The notes beneath the pieces were generated by a model. That model ran no database searches, had not been told where the DNA came from, and was given only the letters and a program-made list of their open reading frames with translations. Shown here one piece after another: positions 26,052 to 33,567 of a DNA stretch of 50,281 nt. The position numbers and the translations under genes were made by a program. This stretch comes from Bacteroidota bacterium (GTDB lineage: Bacteria > Bacteroidota > Ignavibacteria > Ignavibacteriales > Ignavibacteriaceae). Within the stretch, counting starts at the first letter, position 1; each line of letters opens with the position of its first letter. The DNA is taken from contig JAKAGV010000022.1 of the NCBI GenBank assembly GCA_021815405.1, positions 1-50,281 on the forward strand, in the 5' to 3' direction.

Positions 26052-26822
26052 ATGCAGGAAGAAGTTCTAACTAACGGATATGAACTGGTATATAAAAAGC
26101 CTTCTACCTTAACTTCGAAGCCGTTTCATTATTGCCCCGGATGCGGACACAGTGTTGTTCACCGACTGCTAATGGAAGTTGTTGAAGAGAAGGGAATACA
26201 AGAATCTACAATCGGAGTCGCCCCGGTTGGCTGCTCTGTCTTTGCGTACGATTATATGGATATCGATATGCAGGAAGCTGCCCACGGGAGAGCAAGCGCT
26301 GTTGCTACCGGTGTAAAAAGAATTCATCCCGATAAATATGTATTCTCTTATCAAGGCGACGGCGACTTAGCCGCTATCGGAACAGCGGAAACAATTCACA
26401 CTGTTAACCGCGGAGAAAATATTCTGGTTGTCTTCATCAACAATGCAATTTACGGAATGACCGGCGGACAGATGGCACCGACTACATTACTCAAGCAGGT
26501 TACTTCAACAACTCCGTACGGAAGAACGCATGAGCAGATGGGATATCCATTAAGGATTACCGAACTTTTAGCACAGCTTCCGGGAGCTTATTATGTTTCC
26601 CGTCATGCAGTGCACACGGTAAATGCGGTTAGAAAATTGAAAAAGGCAATTGAAAAATCATTCGATTATCAGAAGCTGAACCGCGGCACTTGCTTTATTG
26701 AAGTCGTATCCAACTGTCCTTCGGGATGGAAGATGACTCCGCTGGAAAGCAACAAGTGGCTTGAAGAAAATATGTTCCCTTCTTATCCGCTTGGAGATAT
26801 CAAAGTCCCTAAAGATAAATAA
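26052..26822 (+). CDS. korB: 2-oxoacid:ferredoxin oxidoreductase beta subunit (TPP-binding)
   Basis: The 256-residue protein shows the beta-subunit N-terminus HYCPGCGHSVVHRLL, then PVGCSVFAYDYMD, and the thiamine diphosphate/Mg site GDGDLAAIGTAETIH with NNAIYGMTGGQMAPTT. It starts 9 bp after the alpha gene and ends 24 bp before the gamma gene. CPGCGH cysteines in this family often bind an additional cluster or metal. No damage is seen. Confidence 0.9.
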   Translation: MQEEVLTNGYELVYKKPSTLTSKPFHYCPGCGHSVVHRLLMEVVEEKGIQESTIGVAPVGCSVFAYDYMDIDMQEAAHGRASAVATGVKRIHPDKYVFSYQGDGDLAAIGTAETIHTVNRGENILVVFINNAIYGMTGGQMAPTTLLKQVTSTTPYGRTHEQMGYPLRITELLAQLPGAYYVSRHAVHTVNAVRKLKKAIEKSFDYQKLNRGTCFIEVVSNCPSGWKMTPLESNKWLEENMFPSYPLGDIKVPKDK

Positions 26823-26846
26823 GAATGAAGCCAAAGGAATTTTAAA

Positions 26847-27428
26847 ATGCAGAAACCACATGAAATAATTTTTGCCGGGTTCGGAGGGCAGGGAGTCCTT
26901 TCGATGGGACAGATTATCGCTTACTCGGCAATGATTGAAGAAAAGGAAATTAGCTGGATGCCTTCGTACGGACCGGAGATGCGCGGCGGTACTGCAAACT
27001 GTATCGTAATCGTTTCGCCGGATAGAATCAGTTCTCCAATTATATCAAGATTTGATTCGGTAATTGCTCTTAACCAACCGTCGCTTGACAAGTTTGAACA
27101 TTCTGTTAAGCCAGGCGGACTTTTAATGTTTGAGCAGTCAACAATTATTAATATGCCGACAAGAACAGATATAGAAGTTATCGGCGTACCTGCAAATGAA
27201 GAAGCACAGAGACTCGGTAAGAAGCAGGTAGCAAATATGATTTTAGTCGGAGCTTTTCTTGAGATGCGTCCGATAGTAAAAATAGAAAATATTATTAAAG
27301 CTTTAAAGAAAGTATTACCCGAAAGACATCATCATTTAATTCCGCTAAATGAACAAGCACTTTCTTTAGGAAGTAAGTTTGTAAAAGAATCAAGCAAATA
27401 CAGAAAGCAGGTTGAGCAGACAATATAA
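26847..27428 (+). CDS. korC: 2-oxoacid:ferredoxin oxidoreductase gamma subunit
   Basis: The 193-residue protein contains the gamma motifs FAGFGGQGVLSMGQIIA and SWMPSYGPEMRGGTANC, then EEAQRLGKKQVANMILVGAF and the closing helix region. It completes the four-subunit enzyme: all four chains (delta, alpha, beta, gamma) lie in one transcription unit in the common order. A small helical protein gene follows after 32 bp and may belong to the same operon. Confidence 0.9.
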   Translation: MQKPHEIIFAGFGGQGVLSMGQIIAYSAMIEEKEISWMPSYGPEMRGGTANCIVIVSPDRISSPIISRFDSVIALNQPSLDKFEHSVKPGGLLMFEQSTIINMPTRTDIEVIGVPANEEAQRLGKKQVANMILVGAFLEMRPIVKIENIIKALKKVLPERHHHLIPLNEQALSLGSKFVKESSKYRKQVEQTI

Positions 27429-27460
27429 ATAATTTGTTCGCAATGTAGACGAGGTTTAAT

Positions 27461-27730
27461 ATGAAAGATAATGAAGTAAAATGTGTACACGCATGCAAAA
27501 ATACATGCGCAATGTTAAATGAAGCCTTAAGGAAGGAAGCGGCAATTGTTCGCTTTTATGAAGGCATGCTTGATGACTGCAACCTGCCTGAAGTTAGAAG
27601 CTTTATTACGGAGACAGTAGAAGAAAAGAGAAAAGGAATACTTCGGATCATTCAAAAGCTGAATGAAATTCATGCTCGTTCTCAGGTAATTGACGGAATG
27701 ATTTCAAGTTTTAATAATATTGACGGATAA
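27461..27730 (+). CDS. Small helical protein, ferritin/rubrerythrin-like half
   Basis: The 89-residue protein has a Cys-containing start (VHACKNTCAMLNEALRKEAA) and two long helices with evenly placed Glu residues (EAAIVRFYEGMLDDC; ITETVEEKRKGILRIIQKLNEIH). This resembles one helix pair of a ferritin-like domain. As it follows the kor operon closely, it may protect or serve the oxygen-sensitive Fe-S enzyme, but that is inferred only from position. The single helix pair would have to dimerise to form a diiron site, and the EXXH motif is not present in standard form. Confidence 0.55.
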   Translation: MKDNEVKCVHACKNTCAMLNEALRKEAAIVRFYEGMLDDCNLPEVRSFITETVEEKRKGILRIIQKLNEIHARSQVIDGMISSFNNIDG

Positions 27731-27845
27731 AGCTCACAAATAGAACTGAAATACCCCATCAAAAATTTTATCTTCCTTGAATTACGCTTAAAAATTTGAC
27801 TCCCGAACGCTTAATAACTATATTTGCATCTCAAATTTTAAACAC

Positions 27846-27918
<73 letters not shown>

Positions 27919-28019
27919 CTAAGAAAAGCCTGGTTATTATCTAATCGGGTTTTTTGTTTTAAATAGCACAGTTGAAAGTTAAATCCTTTGAGGCAGACTA
28001 CTTTCACTACAAAAAAAAG

Positions 28020-28045
28020 ATCCGGCATCAGCCGGATTCTTCTTT
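28020..28045. terminator. Bidirectional terminator after the tRNA
   Basis: ATCCGGC-ATCA-GCCGGAT (28020-28037) is followed by TCTTCTTTTT on the plus strand and TCTTTTTTTT on the minus strand. It can end both the tRNA transcript and the minus-strand transporter transcript. Confidence 0.85.
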
Positions 28046-28050
28046 TTAAA

Positions 28051-28189
28051 ATTAAATAACTGAAGTTACGCAAAATGAATAAAATGATCCATTTGTCATT
28101 CCGAACTTGATTCGGAATCTTTATTTTTAAGCTGTTTTTAGATGCTAAAACAAGTTCAGCATGACAATTGCGTAACTTCAGTTAAATAA
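28051..28189. repeat. MITE-like element, copy 2 (best preserved)
   Basis: The terminal repeats AACTGAAGTTACGCAA and TTGCGTAACTTCAGTT are perfect over 16 bp, with flanking near-matches. The same two internal hairpins as in copy 1 are present: ATTCCGAA-CTTGA-TTCGGAAT and ATGCT.AA-ACAAG-TTCAGCAT. It lies between a terminator and the transporter stop codon and has no ORF. Confidence 0.85.
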
Positions 28190-28224
28190 ATAATCCTGAT
28201 GAATGTCGGAATTTTGGATTAATA

Positions 28225-29559
28225 TTAATTCTGACCTCCAGTTTCAACAGCAAGTTTTAATTTTTCAGCTTCGACTCTGCTCAGTTCAAGACCATGTCCT
28301 TGGGCACCGGTTTCCGATTTCCGTAATAAATAGGAAAAGATCAATCCTAATATTCCGAGAATAGAAAATATCCACATACCGAGGTCATATCCACCAGGAT
28401 TTACTGCACTTGCGCTTTCATAATCGTTTGCCACGCCAATAACTACCGGGAGTATCATCATCCCGATTTGCTGAATCAATGTCATAAGTGCATAAGCAGA
28501 ACCAAGACGCTTTTCTTCAACTATATAAGCAACCGAGGGCCACATCACTGCCGGGATTAAAGAGAATGCAACACCCATCATGATATCCGGAACATAAAGT
28601 GAAATGTGGCTGTATGCCATCAGCAAATAAACAGGCAGCAGCAAAATGGATCCTATTGTCATCAACAATGCCCGCCTGCCGATATAATCTACAAGTAATC
28701 CGATAAGGGGAGTAGCAAACATTGCAGCCAGAGGTATGTTCGATATCATCCAGCCTGCAGTTTCCCGCGGTAAATGATGAGTTTCCATAAAGAACTTAAC
28801 TGCAAATGCCCTGAAAGGAAATATTGCCGAATAAAACGTGACGCATAATAACGTTATGTACCAGAACGATTTGTTGAATTTAAAAATTGTTTTCAGATTT
28901 AATTTATCGGTCTCACCGCCTCCTCCAAGGACGAATTTCTTTTCGCCGGAAGATTCAATTATATAATAAATCAAAATACCGACAAGAGATAATACACCAA
29001 TTAAAGCAGCTACATATAATGGATTTGCGAAACCTTTGCTGTATAAACCCGGGAAAATTGCAGCCGAATTATCAACAGCAACAGTGCCGCTTCTAGCAAA
29101 GAATAAATTTAATCCCATTGCAAAGCTTAGCACTTTTGCTTTATACCACTTTGCAATTGCAACGGTAATGGCTACAATTAAAGGTTCGGATCCAATCCCC
29201 AACAGAAATCTTCCAGCAAGCATTATATATAAGTTTGATGAAAACGCGACCATAAAACCCGAGATAGTACATATTGAGGCAAATATAACTGCCGATTTTT
29301 TTGTTCCCCATTTATCAACTAAGATGCCTCCAAATATCAGAACGATTATAGCGGCAAGACTGTATGCTGAGTAAAGCTGACCGATATCAAGGTCGGTAAA
29401 ATGAAGTCCGGCTTTTAGCTGATCTGCGACCAGAGAAATAGAATCGTACACATAGTAATTGCCGAACATTGCTATGCTTAAGAAAAGAAGAACCGACCAT
29501 CTGTAAAACGAAGTAGGTTCTGTCTTAACAATTTTGCTTGAAGAATTTGTTAATGCCAT
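28225..29559 (-). CDS. MFS transporter
   Basis: The 444-residue protein has 12 predicted helices with the MFS motif GGILVDKWGTKKSAV between helices 2 and 3 and its repeat GLLVDYIGRRALLM in the second half, plus a central loop (EKKFVLGGGGETDKL). The layout resembles MFSD1-type or general sugar/peptide facilitators, but the substrate is not clear. Start ATG 29559; the first 20 residues form a cytoplasmic tail. The gene is single and ends before MITE copy 2. Confidence 0.88.
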   Translation of the reverse strand: MALTNSSSKIVKTEPTSFYRWSVLLFLSIAMFGNYYVYDSISLVADQLKAGLHFTDLDIGQLYSAYSLAAIIVLIFGGILVDKWGTKKSAVIFASICTISGFMVAFSSNLYIMLAGRFLLGIGSEPLIVAITVAIAKWYKAKVLSFAMGLNLFFARSGTVAVDNSAAIFPGLYSKGFANPLYVAALIGVLSLVGILIYYIIESSGEKKFVLGGGGETDKLNLKTIFKFNKSFWYITLLCVTFYSAIFPFRAFAVKFFMETHHLPRETAGWMISNIPLAAMFATPLIGLLVDYIGRRALLMTIGSILLLPVYLLMAYSHISLYVPDIMMGVAFSLIPAVMWPSVAYIVEEKRLGSAYALMTLIQQIGMMILPVVIGVANDYESASAVNPGGYDLGMWIFSILGILGLIFSYLLRKSETGAQGHGLELSRVEAEKLKLAVETGGQN

Positions 29560-29918
29560 TATGAATCCATTAAAATTTTAAAATTGAATTTATCAATTTT
29601 ATTCGAAATATCTTGCAAAGTTTGTCATATAGATCATATCCTTTTTTACAATTGGATGGAAATCTTGTTCAATTCGACTTCCGGCTTTCTCATCTATTTA
29701 AGGATATGGACGCTATTGTCAAGAGCTCGCCGACTGGCGAGGTAAATCATTCATACTTTGATATCTCGTTAATTTATCATATGTTTGACAGTCAATTATG
29801 GAAAGTTTGCTTCAGAAAATTCTTGCAGATTGCCCATCTAAAATATATTCAATAAACCGACCGTTGTTTTAAAAACCTAAGAAACTTTTACCATCCGGTC
29901 TAAAGCAGGACTTATTTA
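29560..29918. other. Divergent intergenic region with a GC-rich mini-hairpin
   Basis: The region lies between the divergent transporter and helicase genes and must hold both promoters. CTCGCC-GACT-GGCGAG (about 29726-29741) is one of several short GC-rich hairpins scattered over intergenic DNA in this window. An 80-codon frame (29613-29855) has an implausible composition and no Shine-Dalgarno sequence and is not accepted. Confidence 0.55.
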
Positions 29919-31232
29919 ATGTCGTTCGAAAATTTAAATCTTATTAAGCCTATTCAGAGAGCTATTGCCGAGAAGGGATATGAACAGCCAACCGATATTC
30001 AAACCCGGGCGATTCCGGTTATACTAGAAAGAAAAGATATTCTCGGCTGTGCACAAACCGGAACTGGCAAGACCGCAGCTTTTGCGTTGCCAATTCTTCA
30101 AATACTTCATTCGGAAAGGCATGATAACAGATCTAAAAAGATTCTCAATTCTTTAATTCTTACTCCGACTAGAGAACTTGCGCTGCAGATAAAAGAGAAC
30201 TTTACTTTATACGGAAAGTATACTGGGCTTAAAAGCGCTGTTGTTTTCGGCGGCGTTTCGCAGAGAAAGCAGACAGATATTTTAAAGAAGGGCGTGGATA
30301 TCCTTATTGCAACTCCAGGCAGGCTGCTTGATCTTATGAACCAGAATTTTATTTCGTTGAAGGATATCGAAGTATTTGTTCTTGATGAAGCCGACAGAAT
30401 GCTTGACATGGGATTTATTGTTGACATCAAAAAAATAATTTCAAAGCTGCCGACTGAAAGACAGACATTATTTTTCTCCGCAACTCTACCGCCGGAAATT
30501 AAAAAGCTTTCAAACTCTATTTTAACAAACCCGGTTAAAATTGAAGTAACACCGGACCAGCCCGCAGTGGAAGCAATTAAGCAGGGGGTCTATTTTGTTG
30601 CAAAGCCAAATAAGAAAGCGCTTCTTGTTCACTTATTGAAAGACGAGTCGATAGACTCCGCATTAGTTTTTACGCGCACAAAACACGGCGCCGACCAGGT
30701 AACAAAAGTTTTGAACAATGCAAAGATTATTGCCGAGGCTATCCACGGAAATAAATCGCAGAACGCAAGACAAAAAGCCCTGGATAATTTTAAGTCTAAA
30801 AAAACAAGAGTGCTCGTAGCTACGGATATTGCCTCACGCGGCATTGATGTATCTAAGCTTTCTCACGTAATTAATTTTGAAATGCCTGAAGAATCCGGTA
30901 CTTACATTCATCGTATTGGCAGAACCGGAAGAGCAGGTCTTAGCGGTGTTGCACTTTCATTCTGCGACAATGAAGAGAAGCATTTATTAAAAAGCATAAA
31001 TAAGCTTATTAATATTCCTATACCTGTAATTAAGGAACATCCGTTTAATCAGCCGGATAATAAGGGTGAAATCAGTAATCATACATCAGATAATCCCCGC
31101 ATCTTTAGAATTAATTCAGGCAAGGGTTCTTCACCTGAGGATGTTTCGAAGAATAAGAAAAGAAAGCGTAGAGACTTCAGCCGCAAAAAGAAAAGCAGGA
31201 ACACCTGGAGAAAGAATCGGGTAAGTAACTAA
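29919..31232 (+). CDS. rhlE: DEAD-box ATP-dependent RNA helicase, RhlE type
   Basis: The 437-residue protein shows all helicase motifs in order: Q motif (GYEQPTDIQTRAIP), Walker A AQTGTGKTAAF, PTRELALQI, TPGRLLD, DEAD (VLDEADRMLDMGF), SAT, and the C-terminal motifs TRTKHGADQV, ATDIASRGIDV and HRIGRTGRAG. A basic tail rich in Lys/Arg (about 30 residues) ends it, as in RhlE-type enzymes that act on rRNA or cold-structured mRNA. It is a single gene, with the half MITE copy immediately downstream. Confidence 0.92.
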   Translation: MSFENLNLIKPIQRAIAEKGYEQPTDIQTRAIPVILERKDILGCAQTGTGKTAAFALPILQILHSERHDNRSKKILNSLILTPTRELALQIKENFTLYGKYTGLKSAVVFGGVSQRKQTDILKKGVDILIATPGRLLDLMNQNFISLKDIEVFVLDEADRMLDMGFIVDIKKIISKLPTERQTLFFSATLPPEIKKLSNSILTNPVKIEVTPDQPAVEAIKQGVYFVAKPNKKALLVHLLKDESIDSALVFTRTKHGADQVTKVLNNAKIIAEAIHGNKSQNARQKALDNFKSKKTRVLVATDIASRGIDVSKLSHVINFEMPEESGTYIHRIGRTGRAGLSGVALSFCDNEEKHLLKSINKLINIPIPVIKEHPFNQPDNKGEISNHTSDNPRIFRINSGKGSSPEDVSKNKKRKRRDFSRKKKSRNTWRKNRVSN

Positions 31233-31239
31233 AAAAGAA

Positions 31240-31305
31240 TTTTAATCTTTTTATTTTTAGATGCTGAAACAAGTTCAGCATGACGATTGAGCAACTTCAG
31301 TAATT
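31240..31305. repeat. MITE-like element, 3' half copy
   Basis: GATGCTGAAACAAGTTCAGCATGAC, the second hairpin, is present (about 31260-31284), and the right terminal repeat follows as TTGAGCAACTTCAGTAATTA. The left half with the TTCCGAA hairpin is absent; the element begins a few bases after the rhlE stop. Confidence 0.75.
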
Positions 31306-31544
31306 AATATTTATTTTTCACAAGGGGCTTATTAAATATCTCTCTCGCAAGCTTTTCACCTTTTTCGGAAAGTACAACGGACTTGGCTTTGCTTTTAGGA
31401 TCGCTTATGAAACCTTTTTCATGCAGTCTGTTTAGTGCATCTCAATCATGTCCTTTCCAGGCGCGGGTAAATAAATGGTCATCAAAGCTTGTCAGATGAA
31501 GAAGCGCGAGTACTGCATCGAATCTTTTCATTATCTATTTCCAT
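31304..31544 (-). pseudogene. DUF6429-family small protein, pseudogene
   Basis: Read with one correction, the minus strand encodes MEIDNEKI, then DAVLALLHLTSFDDHLFTRA, then WKGHD-stop-DALNRLHEKGF and SDPKSKAKSVVLSEKGEK, the pattern of DUF6429 proteins (about 80 aa). Two lesions are present. One extra C after the EKI codons shifts the frame near 31523. A TGA near 31440 stands where family members have Trp (WKG.DWDAL). Both lesions together make loss of function near certain. The end overlaps the half MITE copy, so insertion of that element may be linked to the decay. Confidence 0.75.
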
Positions 31545-31573
31545 ATTACACACCTTTAATTTGCTTTGTTATC

Positions 31574-32035
31574 CTAATTCTTTTTCCAGTTCTGGATTTC
31601 AATAAAATTACCTTCCGGATCTTTTGCGTAAACGACAGTCAGCAATCCGACACCTTTCATATCTTTTTTAACAATCTCTCCAAGCTGTTCTCCGCCATGC
31701 ACAATTAGTTTAGCTAAAATAGTTTCAACAGAGTCAACATGAAACGCAATATGCCCAAAGCCTTGTCTGTTAATTTTATTCTCTTCAATTCTAAGATTTT
31801 CAGGCTCATATTCAAATATCTCAAGAGTCGGTCCGTCTTCATATCCGGGCAGAGCAAGATGAATGCCTCGGATTTTAACATTATTTATGCTGGTTAATTT
31901 ATCAATCCATTCGCCTGATAAATTTCTTCCTGGATAAACAGGCTTGCAGTCAAAAACATTTATATAGAACTTCGAAAGTTTTTTCCAGTCTTTTGCGATA
32001 AGATTTGTGTGGGAATATTTTATGTTGTGGTTCAT
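31574..32035 (-). CDS. VOC (glyoxalase/bleomycin-resistance-like) protein
   Basis: The 153-residue protein has the paired beta-alpha-beta-beta-beta modules of the vicinal oxygen chelate fold. The first is YSHTNLIAKDWKKLSKFYINVF with its early His; then come TLEIFEYEP, GFGHIAFHVDSVE and a closing VVYAKDPEGNFIEIQNW. His, Glu, His and Glu at the equivalent positions could form a metal site. The reaction cannot be told from the sequence. It may be transcribed with the small membrane-protein gene, which ends 8 bp upstream. Confidence 0.85.
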   Translation of the reverse strand: MNHNIKYSHTNLIAKDWKKLSKFYINVFDCKPVYPGRNLSGEWIDKLTSINNVKIRGIHLALPGYEDGPTLEIFEYEPENLRIEENKINRQGFGHIAFHVDSVETILAKLIVHGGEQLGEIVKKDMKGVGLLTVVYAKDPEGNFIEIQNWKKN

Positions 32036-32043
32036 ATTTTCAT

Positions 32044-32346
32044 TCAGAGGAAATATTTAAAAATAGAATAATAAATGTTGAATAAGGTTGTTAATATTAT
32101 AATTGATGTAACAAATATCGAGATTGGATGTGCGAAGTTGTATGTTAATCCCAGTCTGTTTTTCTTAGGCAGCACAATTCTTTTATCGTACGGGTTGTAG
32201 TAAAATATTCCTCTGATCCATAAATCCGCATCATTTATTTTACGGCTGCGCCATTCTTTTGTCTTAATGATGTTTAAGATTTCCAGGATGATATTTAGAG
32301 CGGCTAATAAAATTATCCACCAGGTTAAATAATAAATAGTTTTCAT
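32044..32346 (-). CDS. Small membrane protein, DUF5808-like
   Basis: The 100-residue protein has an N-terminal membrane helix (YLTWWIILLAALNIILEIL), a soluble middle with GIFYYNPYDKRIVLPKKNRLG, and LTYNFAHPISIFVTSIIILT opening a second helix. The middle motif (YYNP.D.R..V.K..G.G...NFA.P) is that of DUF5808, found in bacterial membrane proteins of unknown function. It sits 8 bp upstream of the VOC gene on the same strand. Confidence 0.65.
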   Translation of the reverse strand: MKTIYYLTWWIILLAALNIILEILNIIKTKEWRSRKINDADLWIRGIFYYNPYDKRIVLPKKNRLGLTYNFAHPISIFVTSIIILTTLFNIYYSIFKYFL

Positions 32347-32411
32347 TTTTGATTTATTTCTTACATAGTCTATTTTTTTTGTAACTCTAATAAATCATGT
32401 AAAGGAAAATT

Positions 32412-32894
32412 TTAAAACCTGGTTTGAGTTTTATCAAATACAATAATTTTATTATTTTCTTCTTCATCAGATATAAGCTCGATATTAAACCAGCCGCTCA
32501 CGTTTGTACTTATATTTAATCTGTAGTTATATATAATATTTTGTTGCATATCAGCTATGTTTTGGTTTATCAAAATAAATTGAGATTCTTCATTCGGATT
32601 TATTAACCTTACTTTCAATGGTAATTGATTACGCTGTCCTTTATCTCTTATAATAAATGATATATTAAATTCATATTCAAGAAATTTATATATCGTAACA
32701 ACCGGCAATGATATGAATGTTCCTGGAATAATTTGTGAATTAGACTGTGAAACTACAGTATCAATAAAAAATGCATTTGCAGATATAATTGATATTTTAG
32801 GATATCTTGTACTATCTAAAACTTGAGCATAGTTATATCTTGAAGTAGTGCTTACAAAAATTAAGAAAAGAAATATTTCCAATTTAGATTTCAT
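32412..32894 (-). CDS. Secreted hypothetical protein
   Basis: The 160-residue product has a signal peptide (LEIFLFLIFVSTTSRYNYAQ) and a beta-rich mature part with YEFNISFIIRDKGQ, PLKVRLINPNEE and GWFNIELISDEEENN, suggesting a single immunoglobulin-like domain. No family recognised. It is a single gene with weak context; neighbours on both sides are small unrelated proteins. Confidence 0.55.
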   Translation of the reverse strand: MKSKLEIFLFLIFVSTTSRYNYAQVLDSTRYPKISIISANAFFIDTVVSQSNSQIIPGTFISLPVVTIYKFLEYEFNISFIIRDKGQRNQLPLKVRLINPNEESQFILINQNIADMQQNIIYNYRLNISTNVSGWFNIELISDEEENNKIIVFDKTQTRF

Positions 32895-33131
32895 TTTTAT
32901 TGCCCTTAGCAGTATATCCGCTTTTTAAATCCCTAATCCTATCGTTGTCTTCTCCTTACATATACGTATCATAAGAATCTCTTACACAACTTAAGTATTT
33001 CCAAAATTAAAAGCATAAAAAATATTTAAACTATCAGAGCGACCTTCGAGGTAGCTAAAAAGACTTTATAGTAATTCTAAATTCAGATTTTATTTTTGCG
33101 ACTTTGAAGGTCACCTGCATTTACTTAAATA

Positions 33132-33161
33132 AAAAAAGGCATACCGCTTATAGTGTGCCTT
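33132..33161 (-). terminator. Rho-independent terminator of the receiver-like remnant
   Basis: On the minus strand a 9-bp stem (AAGGCACAC with GTATGCCTT, one wobble) is followed by TTTTTATTTAAG. It starts only a few bases after the TAA at 33164, showing that the short frame upstream belonged to a transcribed gene. Confidence 0.8.
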
Positions 33162-33163
33162 CT

Positions 33164-33406
33164 TTAGGAAAGCAGAACAAGGCGGGTGTTGTATTTTATT
33201 TTAGAAAAAATTTTTATAACGCTTTGAAAATCATCTTCGTTAATTAATGAGTCCTCTATTAAAACGATGTTGCGGTCTTCGCTAAGAGAAGATTGGAAGC
33301 CGTCAATCTTTGTGCATTTCAAAGCTGTAAAGCAAATGCTTTCTTCATTGCAGAAAATATTCTGCATTGCAAGTATGGACAAAGGCTCAGGACATAAAAA
33401 AAACAT
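33164..33406 (-). pseudogene. Truncated receiver-like (response-regulator) gene
   Basis: The 80-codon frame resembles the first two thirds of a receiver domain: LSILAMQNIF helix, RNIVLIEDSLINEDDF at the acidic strand and NTRLVLLS at the next strand. It then stops at 33164. The stop is followed directly by a terminator, so the output domain is missing. The start ATG lies inside a run of eight T residues preceded in another frame by MEKMNVFF, suggesting an old frameshift. It resembles the receivers of the LuxR regulators at 3515 and 11618. It could be a stand-alone short receiver, but truncation is more likely. Confidence 0.5.
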
Positions 33407-33567
33407 TCATTTTTTCCATTCAGAACCCCACATATTATTTTACCCTACTAAAACATAAATAAGATGAATATTAATTACAAGCAATTCGTCATGATTTTAA
33501 AAACATTGGGCGTCTGTAAAATTTAAATTATAAATTTATATTTTAGAATCATTAACAGAATTTTATT

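Noticed and set aside
29613-29855. 80-codon plus-strand frame between transporter and helicase
   Set aside because: No Shine-Dalgarno sequence, composition unlike a protein, overlaps a GC-rich hairpin and the divergent promoter region.
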